Shown: positions 9,240 to 19,116 of the stretch, piece by piece | Position numbering within the stretch: position 1 is the stretch's first letter | Layout of the letters: every line of letters begins with the position of its first letter | Assembly (NCBI RefSeq): GCF_000150955.2 | Contig: NC_011682.1 | Coordinates: 351,521 to 415,520 of the forward strand | Reading direction: 5' to 3' | Source: Phaeodactylum tricornutum CCAP 1055/1 | Lineage: Eukaryota; Bacillariophyta; Bacillariophyceae; Surirellales; Neidiaceae | Length of the DNA stretch: 64,000 bases | Notes under the pieces: model-generated | The model's input: only the letters and a program-made list of their open reading frames with translations | The model's database searches: none | What the model was told of the DNA's origin: nothing | Position numbers and translations under genes: made by a program

Positions 9240-10169
9240 ATGGTTGCCATGCGCCACCACCGTTTAGGCACACGAAGCACCGGCAACATGTCGTCCGCGC
9301 GGCCGTCTTTCTCTCTCATTCTCCCGTCTATTGTCTTCGGCCTTTGTTTAGGTTCAGCCTTGACCTACAGCATGCTGTTCCTGAATGACTACACACACAG
9401 TTTTTCCGAAGTAGGAATTCGGGGAATCGCACCAACGCAGGCTAACGTCGGCTGGCATCCCATTCATGTATATTACGGCGACGCGGTGGGACTGCAGGCG
9501 GACCCGTCGCCCGAGGCTTGGTTTGCTCAAGTCCACCAGGACGAGATTGTCATGGATCTAATCGGCAACGACGGTTATTTCATTGATTTGGCCGCCAACG
9601 ATGCCAAGGAATTGTCCAATACGTTGGCCTTGGAACGGCACGGTTGGCACGGACTCTGCATTGAACCGAATCCGAACTACTGGTACGGGCTTTCGCACCG
9701 AAACTGTACCGTCATTGGAGCGTTGGTGGGTGGTGACACACCACCAGGCAGCCTACCCGACAAAGTCCCCGTCAAATTCCGTGGCGTGTATGGAGGTATG
9801 GTCACCGTCATGGACGACAAAATGGCCAATCGCAAAAAGGAACCTGACGCACCGATCGAATACCGCTATCCAGCTTCATTTGCCAAAGTTCTGGAACAGT
9901 TCAATGTTCCGTCCGTCATTGACTACCTTAGTTTAGACGTGGAAGGAGCCGAGTACATGATTCTGCAACATTTTCCTTTCGATCGGTACCAAATTCGCAT
10001 CATGACTGTCGAACGTCCAAACAAGCAGCTCAAATCGCTCTTGCTAGAAAATGGGTATGTCTTCTTGAAGGACTTGGTGTGGTGGGGCGAAACACTTTGG
10101 GCGCACCAGAGTACGGGCTTGACGCCCGACCATCCCCAAATTGCCAAGATCAACACCATCCAACCCTAA
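9240..10169 (+). CDS. FkbM-family methyltransferase, membrane-anchored
   Basis: Probable S-adenosylmethionine-dependent methyltransferase of the FkbM type; substrate unknown, with glycans or lipids as typical targets. The frame is open upstream to 9147 but only with a TTG, so the first ATG at 9240 is used (309 residues). A hydrophobic segment near residues 24-46 (SLILPSIVFGLCLGSALTY) suggests a type II membrane or signal-anchor protein. The Rossmann part includes GYFIDLAANDAKELSNT, a CIEPNPNYW segment and the FkbM signature YLSLDVEGAEYMIL near residues 230-243. Retrotransposon 1 sits in its upstream region and may affect expression. Confidence 0.8.
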   Translation: MVAMRHHRLGTRSTGNMSSARPSFSLILPSIVFGLCLGSALTYSMLFLNDYTHSFSEVGIRGIAPTQANVGWHPIHVYYGDAVGLQADPSPEAWFAQVHQDEIVMDLIGNDGYFIDLAANDAKELSNTLALERHGWHGLCIEPNPNYWYGLSHRNCTVIGALVGGDTPPGSLPDKVPVKFRGVYGGMVTVMDDKMANRKKEPDAPIEYRYPASFAKVLEQFNVPSVIDYLSLDVEGAEYMILQHFPFDRYQIRIMTVERPNKQLKSLLLENGYVFLKDLVWWGETLWAHQSTGLTPDHPQIAKINTIQP

Positions 10170-10419
10170 AAAGTATTTTCGCAGCGGTTGGTGGATCTTT
10201 ATGTTGACTGAAATGAAAGGCGTTGCTCCGTACCACAACTTGTTGCGATGCATGCTTCCTCGGACCAACTTGGCTACCTTGCGATAATAAATACGGCCTT
10301 GTACTTCTTCCCATTGACAAGTTAGAATCACTCTATCTAGTTGAAATCACTCCACAACAAAATAAAATCAATGTACTGTTTATGGTGATAAAAGTTGATA
10401 GTATTAGGTAGCGTCCTTT

Positions 10420-12231
10420 TTAAGATCGAAAGGCGTTCATGCCAAAAGACGCAAATGGGTCTTCCTTTTCTGGAGCAGAGGCATTGACATTAGGTTGACT
10501 TGAATTGTAAGAATTCATGCTGGACACAGGTGGACCGCTACCCATGGGTGCCATACCACCAAAGGCATCCTGATTCGAGTTACCATAATTTGCAGTGCTA
10601 TTCTGGGCCCCGAAGCCTTGTGCGTGACCCATCATGGGGTTGCCATTGCTGTTCGATTGCTGAGATGCCATCATCATAGGGTTGCCCATTCCGTTCCGAG
10701 AATTTTGCTGCTGATTTTGTTGCTGTTGTTGCATCATCATCATGCGCTGCTGTTGTTGCTGCATCATCATTTGTTGCTGGTACATCATGACTTGTTGCGG
10801 AGTCATTTGCTGATGCTGCTGACTTTGCATATTGTTCCCGTTTTGAAAGTTCATGCTACCCATCATTGCGGTCATGTTGGAAATATGGTTGTTGTTGCCG
10901 TTGTTCGTCACGCCCATGATATTTGGGTTTGCAGCTCCACCATTCGTACCGCCCATCATACCCATCGAGTTGCTTTGTGGATTCATGTTGTTAAAAGACG
11001 AATTGTTGCCTTGCATACCATTCATGCTCTGCCTGTTGTTCACGACATTGGACGTTTGTGGCTGTTGCTGCGAAGAGGAGGAGGAAGGTCCGTACAGTGA
11101 CAAAATGTCTTGACTACTGGTCGTCCGGGGGTTGTTTGGCTTGCCTTCTTTCGATCGGGATCGGGGAGGCGGGGAACGGGACCGATTGCGGGAAGATTCC
11201 GTGGAGCGTCCCGACGGTGGCTGCGGATTAAAGTCAAACAAGTCGGTGGTGTTCGAGTTTCCGGAAGTATCCACCACGAAGGATTCGTGAAAAGATGCGT
11301 TGAAGTTGTTGCTACTCGGAGCAGGAGCGTGTGTCGGAGCCGGATCCGAAAGCAAATCGAGCAAATCCATTTGGATGGGGGCCGACGAGGGGGCCGGGGC
11401 CGTGGGATGCTTCACCGGTCGCCGCGTACCACGAGACGTACCGACCGAGGAGGTGGCCCGTTTCGGTGGAGCCGTATTGGCAATAGCATGGCTCTGTGTA
11501 TCGGCAGTAAAAGCCGACTGCGACTTTTTCAAACGACGTGCTTCCATGCGTTGTCGGGCGGCTTCCGAAGGCGGTCCGACTGCACTGGACGGTGCGCTGG
11601 TGCTAGTGCGATTCGCCGTGGGAGACGGTGTCGGTAGGTTACCAAAAGCCGCGGCGTCGTAGTATTTGCGACGTTCGTATTTGTCCCGGATGAAACGTTC
11701 CCGTGTAGGGCCATCGGCCAAGTTGGTTGGCTTGGCGGCTCCGGATCGAGCCAAGTTCGCTTCAAAGACTGCGTTGACCTTGGCGTTGCCGCCATTTTCC
11801 ATCGACATGACTTCCTTCTCTTTCCCTGCAATTGGAGCAACGCAACCAAGAGTCATGTGTCAGATACAGCAGATTTACTTGGTAGATATACAATTTCAAG
11901 ACATGAACTGTGGAGACGGAATACTCTACTCGGGAAAGGCGAAAGAATCTCTGTGTGTATGTACAAGACGTGTTTGGATATTCGGGTACTTACAAGAATC
12001 CAGATTGATGGAGCGGACAAAGGAAATGTGTACTCCTAATCGTCGATGGGAACCGGAACATTCCAAACAGCAGAAAGCCCCCATGGGGAGCGACCCCGGG
12101 GGTGCCCCCGGCGGAGGCACAATGAGTGACGCCCAACGGGGTTGGCGTTCCGGGCAATCCGAGCAAACTTGATTTTCTGGACGATTCATGAGCTCCTTGA
12201 GCCGTTTCTTCATGATTTTTTGATCGGCCAT
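10420..12231 (-). CDS. ArfGAP-domain protein (SMAP/AGD5-like), two exons
   Basis: GTPase-activating protein for Arf GTPases in vesicle trafficking. Model: complement(join(10420..11825, 11994..12231)), 547 residues. The 168-bp intron has a GTAAGT donor and TTGCAG acceptor. Splicing restores SINLDSWKEKEVMSMENGGN, the conserved ArfGAP stretch with W and GN, across a split TGG codon. Exon 1 carries the zinc finger CSDC...CCLEC with the arginine-containing SGSHRRLGVH. Between the two cysteine pairs is a proline/glycine-rich stretch (PPPGAPPG). After the domain the chain is low-complexity, with Q, N and M runs, and ends in EDPFASFG, resembling DPF-type adaptor-binding motifs. The start codon is at 12231; an ACAGTCA motif lies about 80 bases upstream. 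Confidence 0.88.
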
Positions 12232-13104
12232 GGTAGCAGTGTGTCGCAACGCCGATCCAGAAGACACGTAAGGGTACGTGAGGTGACGTTCACGTTCGCA
12301 ACGATTCACAGTCAACGAGCTCGTACGAACTGTCAACGCTGGAGCACGTTGTCGAGCGAACAACGAATCCGTTCCAACAACGCTGTACTCTCAAGGCAAA
12401 CCCGGGATACACGAATGGTTGTTTCCCACACAGAGCACCTCGATTTTTGGACACACCAACAGGACGCCTTGCTTTTTCAAGTCTGTTTTTTCAAGTCACT
12501 TTTGCACCTTGCCGGTTGGCAGCCGAGGATTTTTTTTTTTCCTGGGCGAGGTTGGTGTGGGATCGGTCGCGGCCCTCTCGTTTTTACTCTGCATCAATGA
12601 CTGCTCCAGTAACGGTATCGTATTCCACTCGCTTTCTGGTACCGAACGATATCCCTCTAGCTAGCTAGTTAGCTACTGCGCTATGACCCTCGAGACTCGT
12701 CCGTTGAACGCGGAAACGATTCCTTGTGAACGTCGAGTTTGTGTCTGTACTACATCCGTCGTGCGGTGATCCAGGAATCCGCCGGTTTTACGGTCCGAAA
12801 GTTTACGAACCTGGATGCACTCACGTCAATTGGACTTGGAATGTCCAATAACAACAACGCAACAAATAGGCGTACGGAATTTTCTTTTTGTCAAAGTCGC
12901 AGTTGTGCTGCCGATCCCCTTCGTTTGGATCTTGACGAGGGGATAGGGGTGAGGGGTTCGTCCACAGCACAAGCCAAGTCTACACAAGTGTTGTTGCACT
13001 GACTGTGACTGTGAGAGTGGTCCCATTGCCTCTCCGTCGATCCATCGAGCGTACGACGTGAAGAATCCGCATTCTCCGGAGGCAAGCAGCATTAGCAAAG
13101 TAGC
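12232..13104. other. Divergent promoter region, ArfGAP / CSN1
   Basis: This 873-bp region lies between two divergently transcribed genes. No coding sequence is supported. It has a poly-T run near 12531-12540, a TAGC-rich stretch near 12658-12670, and copies of a TCACAGTCA / TGACTGTGA motif at 12306-12314 and 12998-13015. Confidence 0.5.
12998..13015 (+). promoter_or_regulatory. Repeated TGACTGTGA motif upstream of CSN1
   Basis: The motif reads ACTGACTGTGACTGTGAG and ends about 90 bases before the CSN1 ATG. Related copies occur upstream of many other genes in the window, so it is a candidate promoter element. No experimental support is available to me. Confidence 0.35.
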
Positions 13105-14679
13105 ATGGTATTGGACGTTGAAGCTCTGGTCAGTCGCTACCAAGGCGAAGCCAAGATTCACCGACTCTTGTACATGGCTTTGCATCCGCCCGGTGATGAA
13201 AACGCCACGGCTTGGACGGATCGATGTTACCGACTCCTGGCAATCTACCTCAAAGAAAACGACAACGTTATTCGGTACAAACACGTCTTTGGTCATATGC
13301 AATCGTCTTCCGCATCAACGTCGGCAGAACGAGCAACGGGCAGTACTTCCGCGTCCCCGCTTCGTAGGACACCCGCGTCCGGATCGGCCACGTCCCAGAC
13401 GGCGACCGGTGCGTCGTCTACCCTACCCCCTCCCAACCGGGTAGAACCGTACGATACACGCTGGGTACAGGAAGCGACGCAGCGTGTACGAGCAGCCCGC
13501 GATACTCTGGCGTCGCGTCTAGCGTCGGCACAATCGCAGCTCCACAAGGAAGCCATTCGGGTGGCCTATTTGGCCCTGGCGTCCTACGAGACGCAGGTCG
13601 GGAACATCTCGGACGCCTTTCACCACGCCTTGCGGGCCAAAGAGTACTGTGTCTCACGGCAACAAACCACTCAGGTTAGTCTCAAGGTACTGGAAACAGC
13701 GTTGGCCTTGGACAACTATGCGGCCGTGCAGGATTTCGCCACGAAACTGGAACACACCCTTGGCAACAACAGTCGTGAAAGCAATGTCGGAAACTGCTCG
13801 ATACGCATTGCGATAGCTCTGGGACTGGAGCGTCTGGCGGCGCAAGATTTCTCCGCAGCCGCCTCACACTTTGCGTCCGTCGTCTTGTCGCCATCGCAAC
13901 CAACCGCCGAGCCCTGGACGACGGTCCTCGCTGCGGACGAAGCGGCCGGGTACGCCGGTCTGCTCGCCTTGGCCTGCAGTAGCCCGAATGCCATGGCGGC
14001 ACTGGCGGAGGACGGGGAAGTCTTGGAATTGGCACCCGCACTACGTCAAGCACTGCTTTTGTGGACCCGAAAATACGCCTACCGTGAGTGCTATGAGCTG
14101 CTGATGCGGGACGTCTTTCCCAAGATGGCCGTCGACGTTTACCTGGGGCCAATATTACCACGGCTGCAAACCTTGATTCGTGAAAAGATTATTGCTCAAT
14201 ACTGGGAGCCGTACCAAAGAATGGCGCTGTCCACCATGGCGGAAACGCTTGGACCAGATTTGGTACCGTCGGATACGGTCTTGTTGGACCAGATGGTGCA
14301 GCTCATTACATCCGGACGAGTCCGAGATACACGAATTGATATGCAGCAGCGTGTGTTGGTCCGAGAGACGGTAGAGGAAGAAACATCACGGCTAGAACGA
14401 ACGCAAGCACAGTTGGAACGCACCACCCGGACCGTTCTGGATGACACCTTGATCATGGTAGTGCGGTTGGCGTGTGTTGAACATAATTTGAGTGTCAAGG
14501 ATGCCGAATCGGCAAACGAACCGCGTCGTAAGGGACATTCCCGCAGGACCCAACCTGCCATGGAAGACGTGACATTGTCATCGGACGACGAGGTAGGAGA
14601 AGTCTACGCTGACATGGTGGCGGAGGACGACGTACCCATGGAAGATATGGATCAGGCGAATCCTGAAGATTTATACTAG
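13105..14679 (+). CDS. CSN1: COP9 signalosome complex subunit 1 (CSN1/GPS1)
   Basis: Scaffold subunit of the COP9 signalosome, which removes Nedd8 from cullins. Single exon, 524 residues, similar to animal CSN1 (about 490-530). N-terminal helical repeats include KIHRLLYMALH and YLALASYETQVGNISDAFHHALRAKEYC split across two helices, matching the family's '[26 protein letters not shown]' pattern. A PCI domain follows from about residue 300 to 430 with LQTLIREKIIAQYWEPYQ and LVPSDTVLLDQMVQLI. An Ala/Ser/Thr-rich insertion lies at about residues 72-112. The tail ends in an acidic stretch (AEDDVPMEDMDQ). The start ATG has a strong repeated motif about 90 bases upstream. Confidence 0.85.
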   Translation: MVLDVEALVSRYQGEAKIHRLLYMALHPPGDENATAWTDRCYRLLAIYLKENDNVIRYKHVFGHMQSSSASTSAERATGSTSASPLRRTPASGSATSQTATGASSTLPPPNRVEPYDTRWVQEATQRVRAARDTLASRLASAQSQLHKEAIRVAYLALASYETQVGNISDAFHHALRAKEYCVSRQQTTQVSLKVLETALALDNYAAVQDFATKLEHTLGNNSRESNVGNCSIRIAIALGLERLAAQDFSAAASHFASVVLSPSQPTAEPWTTVLAADEAAGYAGLLALACSSPNAMAALAEDGEVLELAPALRQALLLWTRKYAYRECYELLMRDVFPKMAVDVYLGPILPRLQTLIREKIIAQYWEPYQRMALSTMAETLGPDLVPSDTVLLDQMVQLITSGRVRDTRIDMQQRVLVRETVEEETSRLERTQAQLERTTRTVLDDTLIMVVRLACVEHNLSVKDAESANEPRRKGHSRRTQPAMEDVTLSSDDEVGEVYADMVAEDDVPMEDMDQANPEDLY

Positions 14680-15117
14680 ATGTTGAAATGCATGAAGACT
14701 GCGCACCGTTGACGGATGTCGTGCTGACTACTGCTGGTATTTGCTGACAGGCCCAAGTAGCAAACAATTGTCGGCCATGCCATTGCAACGTGACAAGATA
14801 ACAGAAGCCTTAGGCGGAGGTTCACTTTTGTGTATGTCCAATGAGCCCGTCCCTATATGAGTAGCTTTTGTGTCAAGATCTGCCACTGAAATTTTGTAAG
14901 CAGTTATAGACAGGATTAGAATTTCTAGGCTTTCCTGTCTTAGAGTGACTTGGCAATTTGCAGTGTGGACGACCCACCGAAAACACGGGCTGAGAATTGA
15001 GGAGCTATAGCTATGTCTTTTGCCTTACGAATACTTCAATGGCGTGTTCATTGGCATCTTGTCGAATCAGGGCCGTACTTCGGTCTATTGCTCTCCAGTA
15101 GTCTCTAGTGCTTTTTC
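14680..15117. other. Convergent intergenic region
   Basis: The sequence between CSN1 and the WDR68 gene holds no supportable gene. It should contain both 3' untranslated regions. Confidence 0.5.
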
Positions 15118-16368
15118 CTAGACGCGGAGAATCTGTAATTTGTCGTGAAACGCGATGCTCACCCAATCGGGTTGTGATGCGCTCCATTGCAAGTTATTGA
15201 TTTCTCCGGACGCATTGTAAGCCAAAATTGGTTCTTCAACAGGCCTTTTGGACATGGCACTTAAATCCCAAATCAGGGCCTGACTGTCGTCTCCCGCCGT
15301 GCAAATATGACAGGAAGAATGGGGCGCCCAAGCCGTAGCGTTTACACATCCTAAATGACCGCCAAGTTCTGCAACCGGCAAGCTAGGGACACGGATGTCA
15401 AGAATGACCGTCCTTCGACTATCCACCATAAAGGTGGCCAGGTAATTCGGATCTTGCTTGTTCCATTCCAACCGTAATAAAGGATCCAAATTGGGCGACT
15501 CATAAATAATAGTAGAATGCTCCAAGCTCCGTAAATCAAACATGCGAACACTCCCGTCCGCTCCGACCGAGGCGAACACGTCCTTTCCTCGGGCAAAGGC
15601 CAAATCGAAGACTTCTCTATCATGCGCAATTAATTGGGTGCGCGCCGTTTGGGTTTCAATATCCCAAATTGTGCAGGTGGTATCAATGGAGGACGTCCCT
15701 ACAATGTTCGGATCAGCTTCGTTCCAGTCGAAACTAGTAAGCGGAGCGCAGTACTCAGACGTTTTGTTGTTGTTGAGCAAGCACTCCTTCTTGCATTGCA
15801 CCGTGCCTTGTCCACTGCCGTCGTCCCGTATGTTCCATACCCGCAAATAGTCCCCGGTCGTAGCCAACAGGTCTGGCGCCGCGAGTGATTGATCCGGACT
15901 CCACAAAATTTTGGTACATGGATATGGGTGGTCGAACGACCCCGCCTGATAGAGCGAAGCGGACCCACCGCCGGCAAAGTCACTATCTACGTGCTGGGGG
16001 ACCTTTTTCACAATCTGCACCGCGTTGGAATACTGCTCTACGTAGCTACCAATCGCCAAACGGAATTGGGACGTTTTGTCCTGTCTATGACAGCCAAAGA
16101 GTATATAGTATGCCAGGTGTTAGATCTTGTGTGATGCAAGAAGATGGTAGTGGCAATCAAATCCTGAAGAAATTCGGGACACAACTATCTCTCGCTGATC
16201 ATTCTCCGACTTATACGGTATTGAAGTCGTGGTAGCTAGAAACACAGTTCCGTCTACATGCATGCCTACATACCTTCGACTCCAAGCCATTGAAAATACA
16301 GTCCAAGGCGCCGCGTAGGTATAAATCTCCTTGCGTGGCGGTACCATTTCGCTGGGATGATTCGCCAT
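15118..16368 (-). CDS. WDR68/DCAF7/TTG1-type WD40 protein, two exons
   Basis: WD40 scaffold of the DCAF7 / LWD1 / TTG1 family, which binds DYRK-type kinases in animals and acts in light and clock pathways in plants. Model: complement(join(15118..16084, 16274..16368)), 353 residues against about 342 in animals. Exon 1 supplies [19 protein letters not shown], equal to the family's N-terminal RKEIYKYEAPWTVYAMNWS. A 189-bp intron (GTATGT...TAG) joins in frame to give [20 protein letters not shown], matching RPDKRFRLALGSFVEE. WD repeats follow ([51 protein letters not shown]). The nearer CAG acceptor would break the frame. Exon 1 is open upstream to 16545; the ATG at 16368, or the one at 16347, fits the family length. 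Confidence 0.88.
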
Positions 16369-16901
16369 ACTAGTGGATACGCCTCGATAGATACTCGTGC
16401 AGGATATATCAGCCACTTTTTGCGATCCAGAGTCGTTACTCGCCCCAGAGCACTCGCCAGAGTGTGTACGTGCAAAGCAAAATTCTGGAAACCAGCGGTA
16501 ATGCGAGGCGCGGAAAGTCGATCTCACTGGTTCAAGGACACTCACTCAAAGGCTTTCAAAATATGTGGGTTGGCAAACGCAGTCACAGTCGATCAATTCA
16601 CAGTTAGGCGGAATGGTTTGCGGAGACGTCGACTGGTTATACATTTTGGACACAGCACGACAGAATCTGAACGCTTTCTGTAGTCCCGTTTGCTCATGAA
16701 TGTTTCAATTCTCTATGTGTCTCTCCGGTATTCGGTATTTTGGCAACAATATCTTCGTTGACTTACACTTAATGTATGAGACATTTTTACTTTTACAATA
16801 GCGAGGGGAGTCATCGACAGTGATGCCAACCTGCTTTTACAGTCTGTAACAGTAAGCGAGATATCCCAGGTTTGAATCCGACCACGGTACTTTCACTGTC
16901 A
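16369..16901. other. Divergent upstream region
   Basis: No coding sequence is supported between the WDR68-type gene and the next plus-strand gene. Copies of the TCACAGTC / ACAGTTAG motif occur near 16580 and 16599, and TGACAGT-like copies near 16817-16905. Confidence 0.45.
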
Positions 16902-18350
16902 ATGGTCGCCTGTATAGTTCTGCAAACTACGATAGAACCGATGCAGGAACCCGATTGGGATAAGTTTGGTGGCGTCGTGGATTCGGCCTTTGATGACGGA
17001 CACATTCCCGAGACCATCAAGGCCGTTTCCTCCTCGTCCCATCCCAACTATTCTGGCACGCGCCTCGTGACTTACCCTCGTTTTCACCGAGATCGATCAG
17101 CTCAAGTTCAAGTGGTAGACAACGCTGTCAGTGAAGAGCTTGCTGATGCTTTATATCAGCGAACGGTTCAAGAAGGCCAGCCCTGGGGGACGTATGTAAC
17201 CATGAACGACATTCGGAGCCAACGACCCGCAAGCCCACAACGAGAAAGCGGTTTGTCGATTGACGAGTTGGCCTTGCACGCGGCTACGACGTTTCTCACG
17301 GCGGCGATGCATCCCGAACTCGCTACAGAACGATATCACGCAGATGCCAATCCGGCGAGCCCGAACAAAGACAGGTCATCAACATCGATGTCGTCCTTGT
17401 GGACTACAGACGACAGCAATCTGGCGCACGGCGTGGCGGTTTGGGCCCTGGCTGCTGACGAAGGATCGCAGGTACCGTATCACATCGACTATGCCGAGCA
17501 AATTCGATACGAGTCCAACACAATTGTGGTGCCTGTTTTGGCCGGTACTTTACAATGTAGTCGCGTCAATTGTGGAATGCTGGGAGGGGATTACGCTGTA
17601 CACTTGAATGGCTTGGATCACTACCACAAACACGGATACAAGGGTGCGAAAAGCCCGGTTTCGATTACCAGTTTTATAAGTAGTGCTTCTCTCGGGTGTG
17701 AGGATGACAAAAATTGGAAGGTAATCCCGTACCGATTCAACAGGATGATTTGTCAGTCTGGCCATTTGCCTCATTTGAGTACCAGGATCGAATCCATAGG
17801 GGAAAGTGATACTTCTGTGACGGGTTTGTACGTCAAGCTCCAACGTGTTATTGTCGGCTTCAATGTGTTCCTCCGCGACGTCGGTGCCGCGGTTCGGGAA
17901 GCCCCGGAGCACTCTGCAGCATTTCGACAGCGCGTCCAAGAACGTCAGCGACAGAGACGACCAGTCATACAGAAACAGCAGCCGGCCCAGACACTATCAT
18001 TCGATATGATTCGCAAAAATCCTAAGCTGGCCAATCTGTTAATTTTGGCCAAGCGACAAAGAATAAAGGAAGACCTGGGCAAGGCTCAAGCTGTGCTGGA
18101 CAAACAAATTATTGAAATGTTGCTCAACTGCACATTTACGTCGGGCTATCTCACGATCTCGTACATAATGGACCATTGCAGCAAACAGGATGGCGCTTGG
18201 CCAAATCCAACCGATGTTTTCGTCCATGTGAAACGCTCTTTAAAAGAAGGTCGTCTTCAGCTTCTTCTGATTGATAATTCAGAACCAATTTCTCCAGACA
18301 CACTAGTGGCACCCATTGATTCAACTAGAGACGAAGCTGTGTCGTACTGA
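16902..18350 (+). CDS. Possible 2OG-Fe(II) oxygenase-fold protein
   Basis: Protein of 482 residues. The frame is open slightly upstream through a TTG, but 16902 is the first ATG. The central part has an HxD pair in PYHIDYAEQIRYES and, about 110 residues later, a histidine-rich segment CQSGHLPHLSTRIE with a following R, the layout of a 2OG-Fe(II) dioxygenase facial triad; this is inferred from spacing only. A basic helical stretch (about residues 355-400, RQRVQERQRQRRPVIQ and KRQRIKEDL) and a C-terminal helical part follow. I do not recognise the family securely. The first residues (MVACIVLQTT) are mildly hydrophobic but too short for a clear signal peptide. Confidence 0.55.
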   Translation: MVACIVLQTTIEPMQEPDWDKFGGVVDSAFDDGHIPETIKAVSSSSHPNYSGTRLVTYPRFHRDRSAQVQVVDNAVSEELADALYQRTVQEGQPWGTYVTMNDIRSQRPASPQRESGLSIDELALHAATTFLTAAMHPELATERYHADANPASPNKDRSSTSMSSLWTTDDSNLAHGVAVWALAADEGSQVPYHIDYAEQIRYESNTIVVPVLAGTLQCSRVNCGMLGGDYAVHLNGLDHYHKHGYKGAKSPVSITSFISSASLGCEDDKNWKVIPYRFNRMICQSGHLPHLSTRIESIGESDTSVTGLYVKLQRVIVGFNVFLRDVGAAVREAPEHSAAFRQRVQERQRQRRPVIQKQQPAQTLSFDMIRKNPKLANLLILAKRQRIKEDLGKAQAVLDKQIIEMLLNCTFTSGYLTISYIMDHCSKQDGAWPNPTDVFVHVKRSLKEGRLQLLLIDNSEPISPDTLVAPIDSTRDEAVSY

Positions 18351-19116
18351 AACGACAATTGTACCTCATACAGAGCGCAAACATTTACAAACCTTTTATC
18401 TCTCGCTGAGGCTTGTGTACTAGCCTTTTTCAATTCGATTCACACCAGTGTCACAGATTACCACGTTGATAGTTTGCACCCGTGCCACTTTATCGACTTA
18501 CAGAACGGTGGAAGCATTCAAGGATGGTTGTTTTGACCAGAGCAAAAATGTTGAAATACGCAGATGAAAATTGTGTTGACCACGCATTGCATCTGTATCC
18601 CAAGGTAGCGATGTGTGCCGTTCTATCAAAAGGTTTAGAATTTTTTCGATAGAATTGTCAAAACGGAAAACCGAGACGCAGAACAATCGAGAAGCCACTG
18701 CCTAAAGGAAACCTATGGCGTGAAAATATCCCAACAAGGGTATTAGGCTCAACTATCAGTTGGGATAGCGTTCGGCCAAACTCCTTTTCCCTCTATTTTC
18801 ATAGGGTCTGAACTTCTGTAAGGGAAGTTTATCCTTTCAGGTAATCTCTATATTCAGTTTTTCTTTACTTCAAAGTTTCAAAGCACCCGATGTCGTTTTC
18901 ACTGGTTTGAGGCTAAAAGTAAGTCTCATTTTCTACCGATCAACAGTGAACACATGCTCTCGCCATTTGCTCATAGTTGCTTCTCGTGGCTAGCAGTATT
19001 CACGGTAGTGAACCCGCAGGTTCAAAATTCAGCTCCTCCGCTTTTCCTACTGGCATTAGCAAAGGGCATGGAAATAGAGGAATGAAACAAACAATGCTTA
19101 TCAGGAAATAATTAGT
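18351..19116. other. Intergenic region
   Basis: AT-leaning non-coding sequence. Short open frames show no domain or consistent coding character. I see no tRNA-like fold. Confidence 0.45.

Noticed and set aside
16820-16895. tRNA-like T-arm (GGTTTGAATCC) near 16870
   Set aside because: The flanks cannot form the T stem, acceptor stem or anticodon arm.
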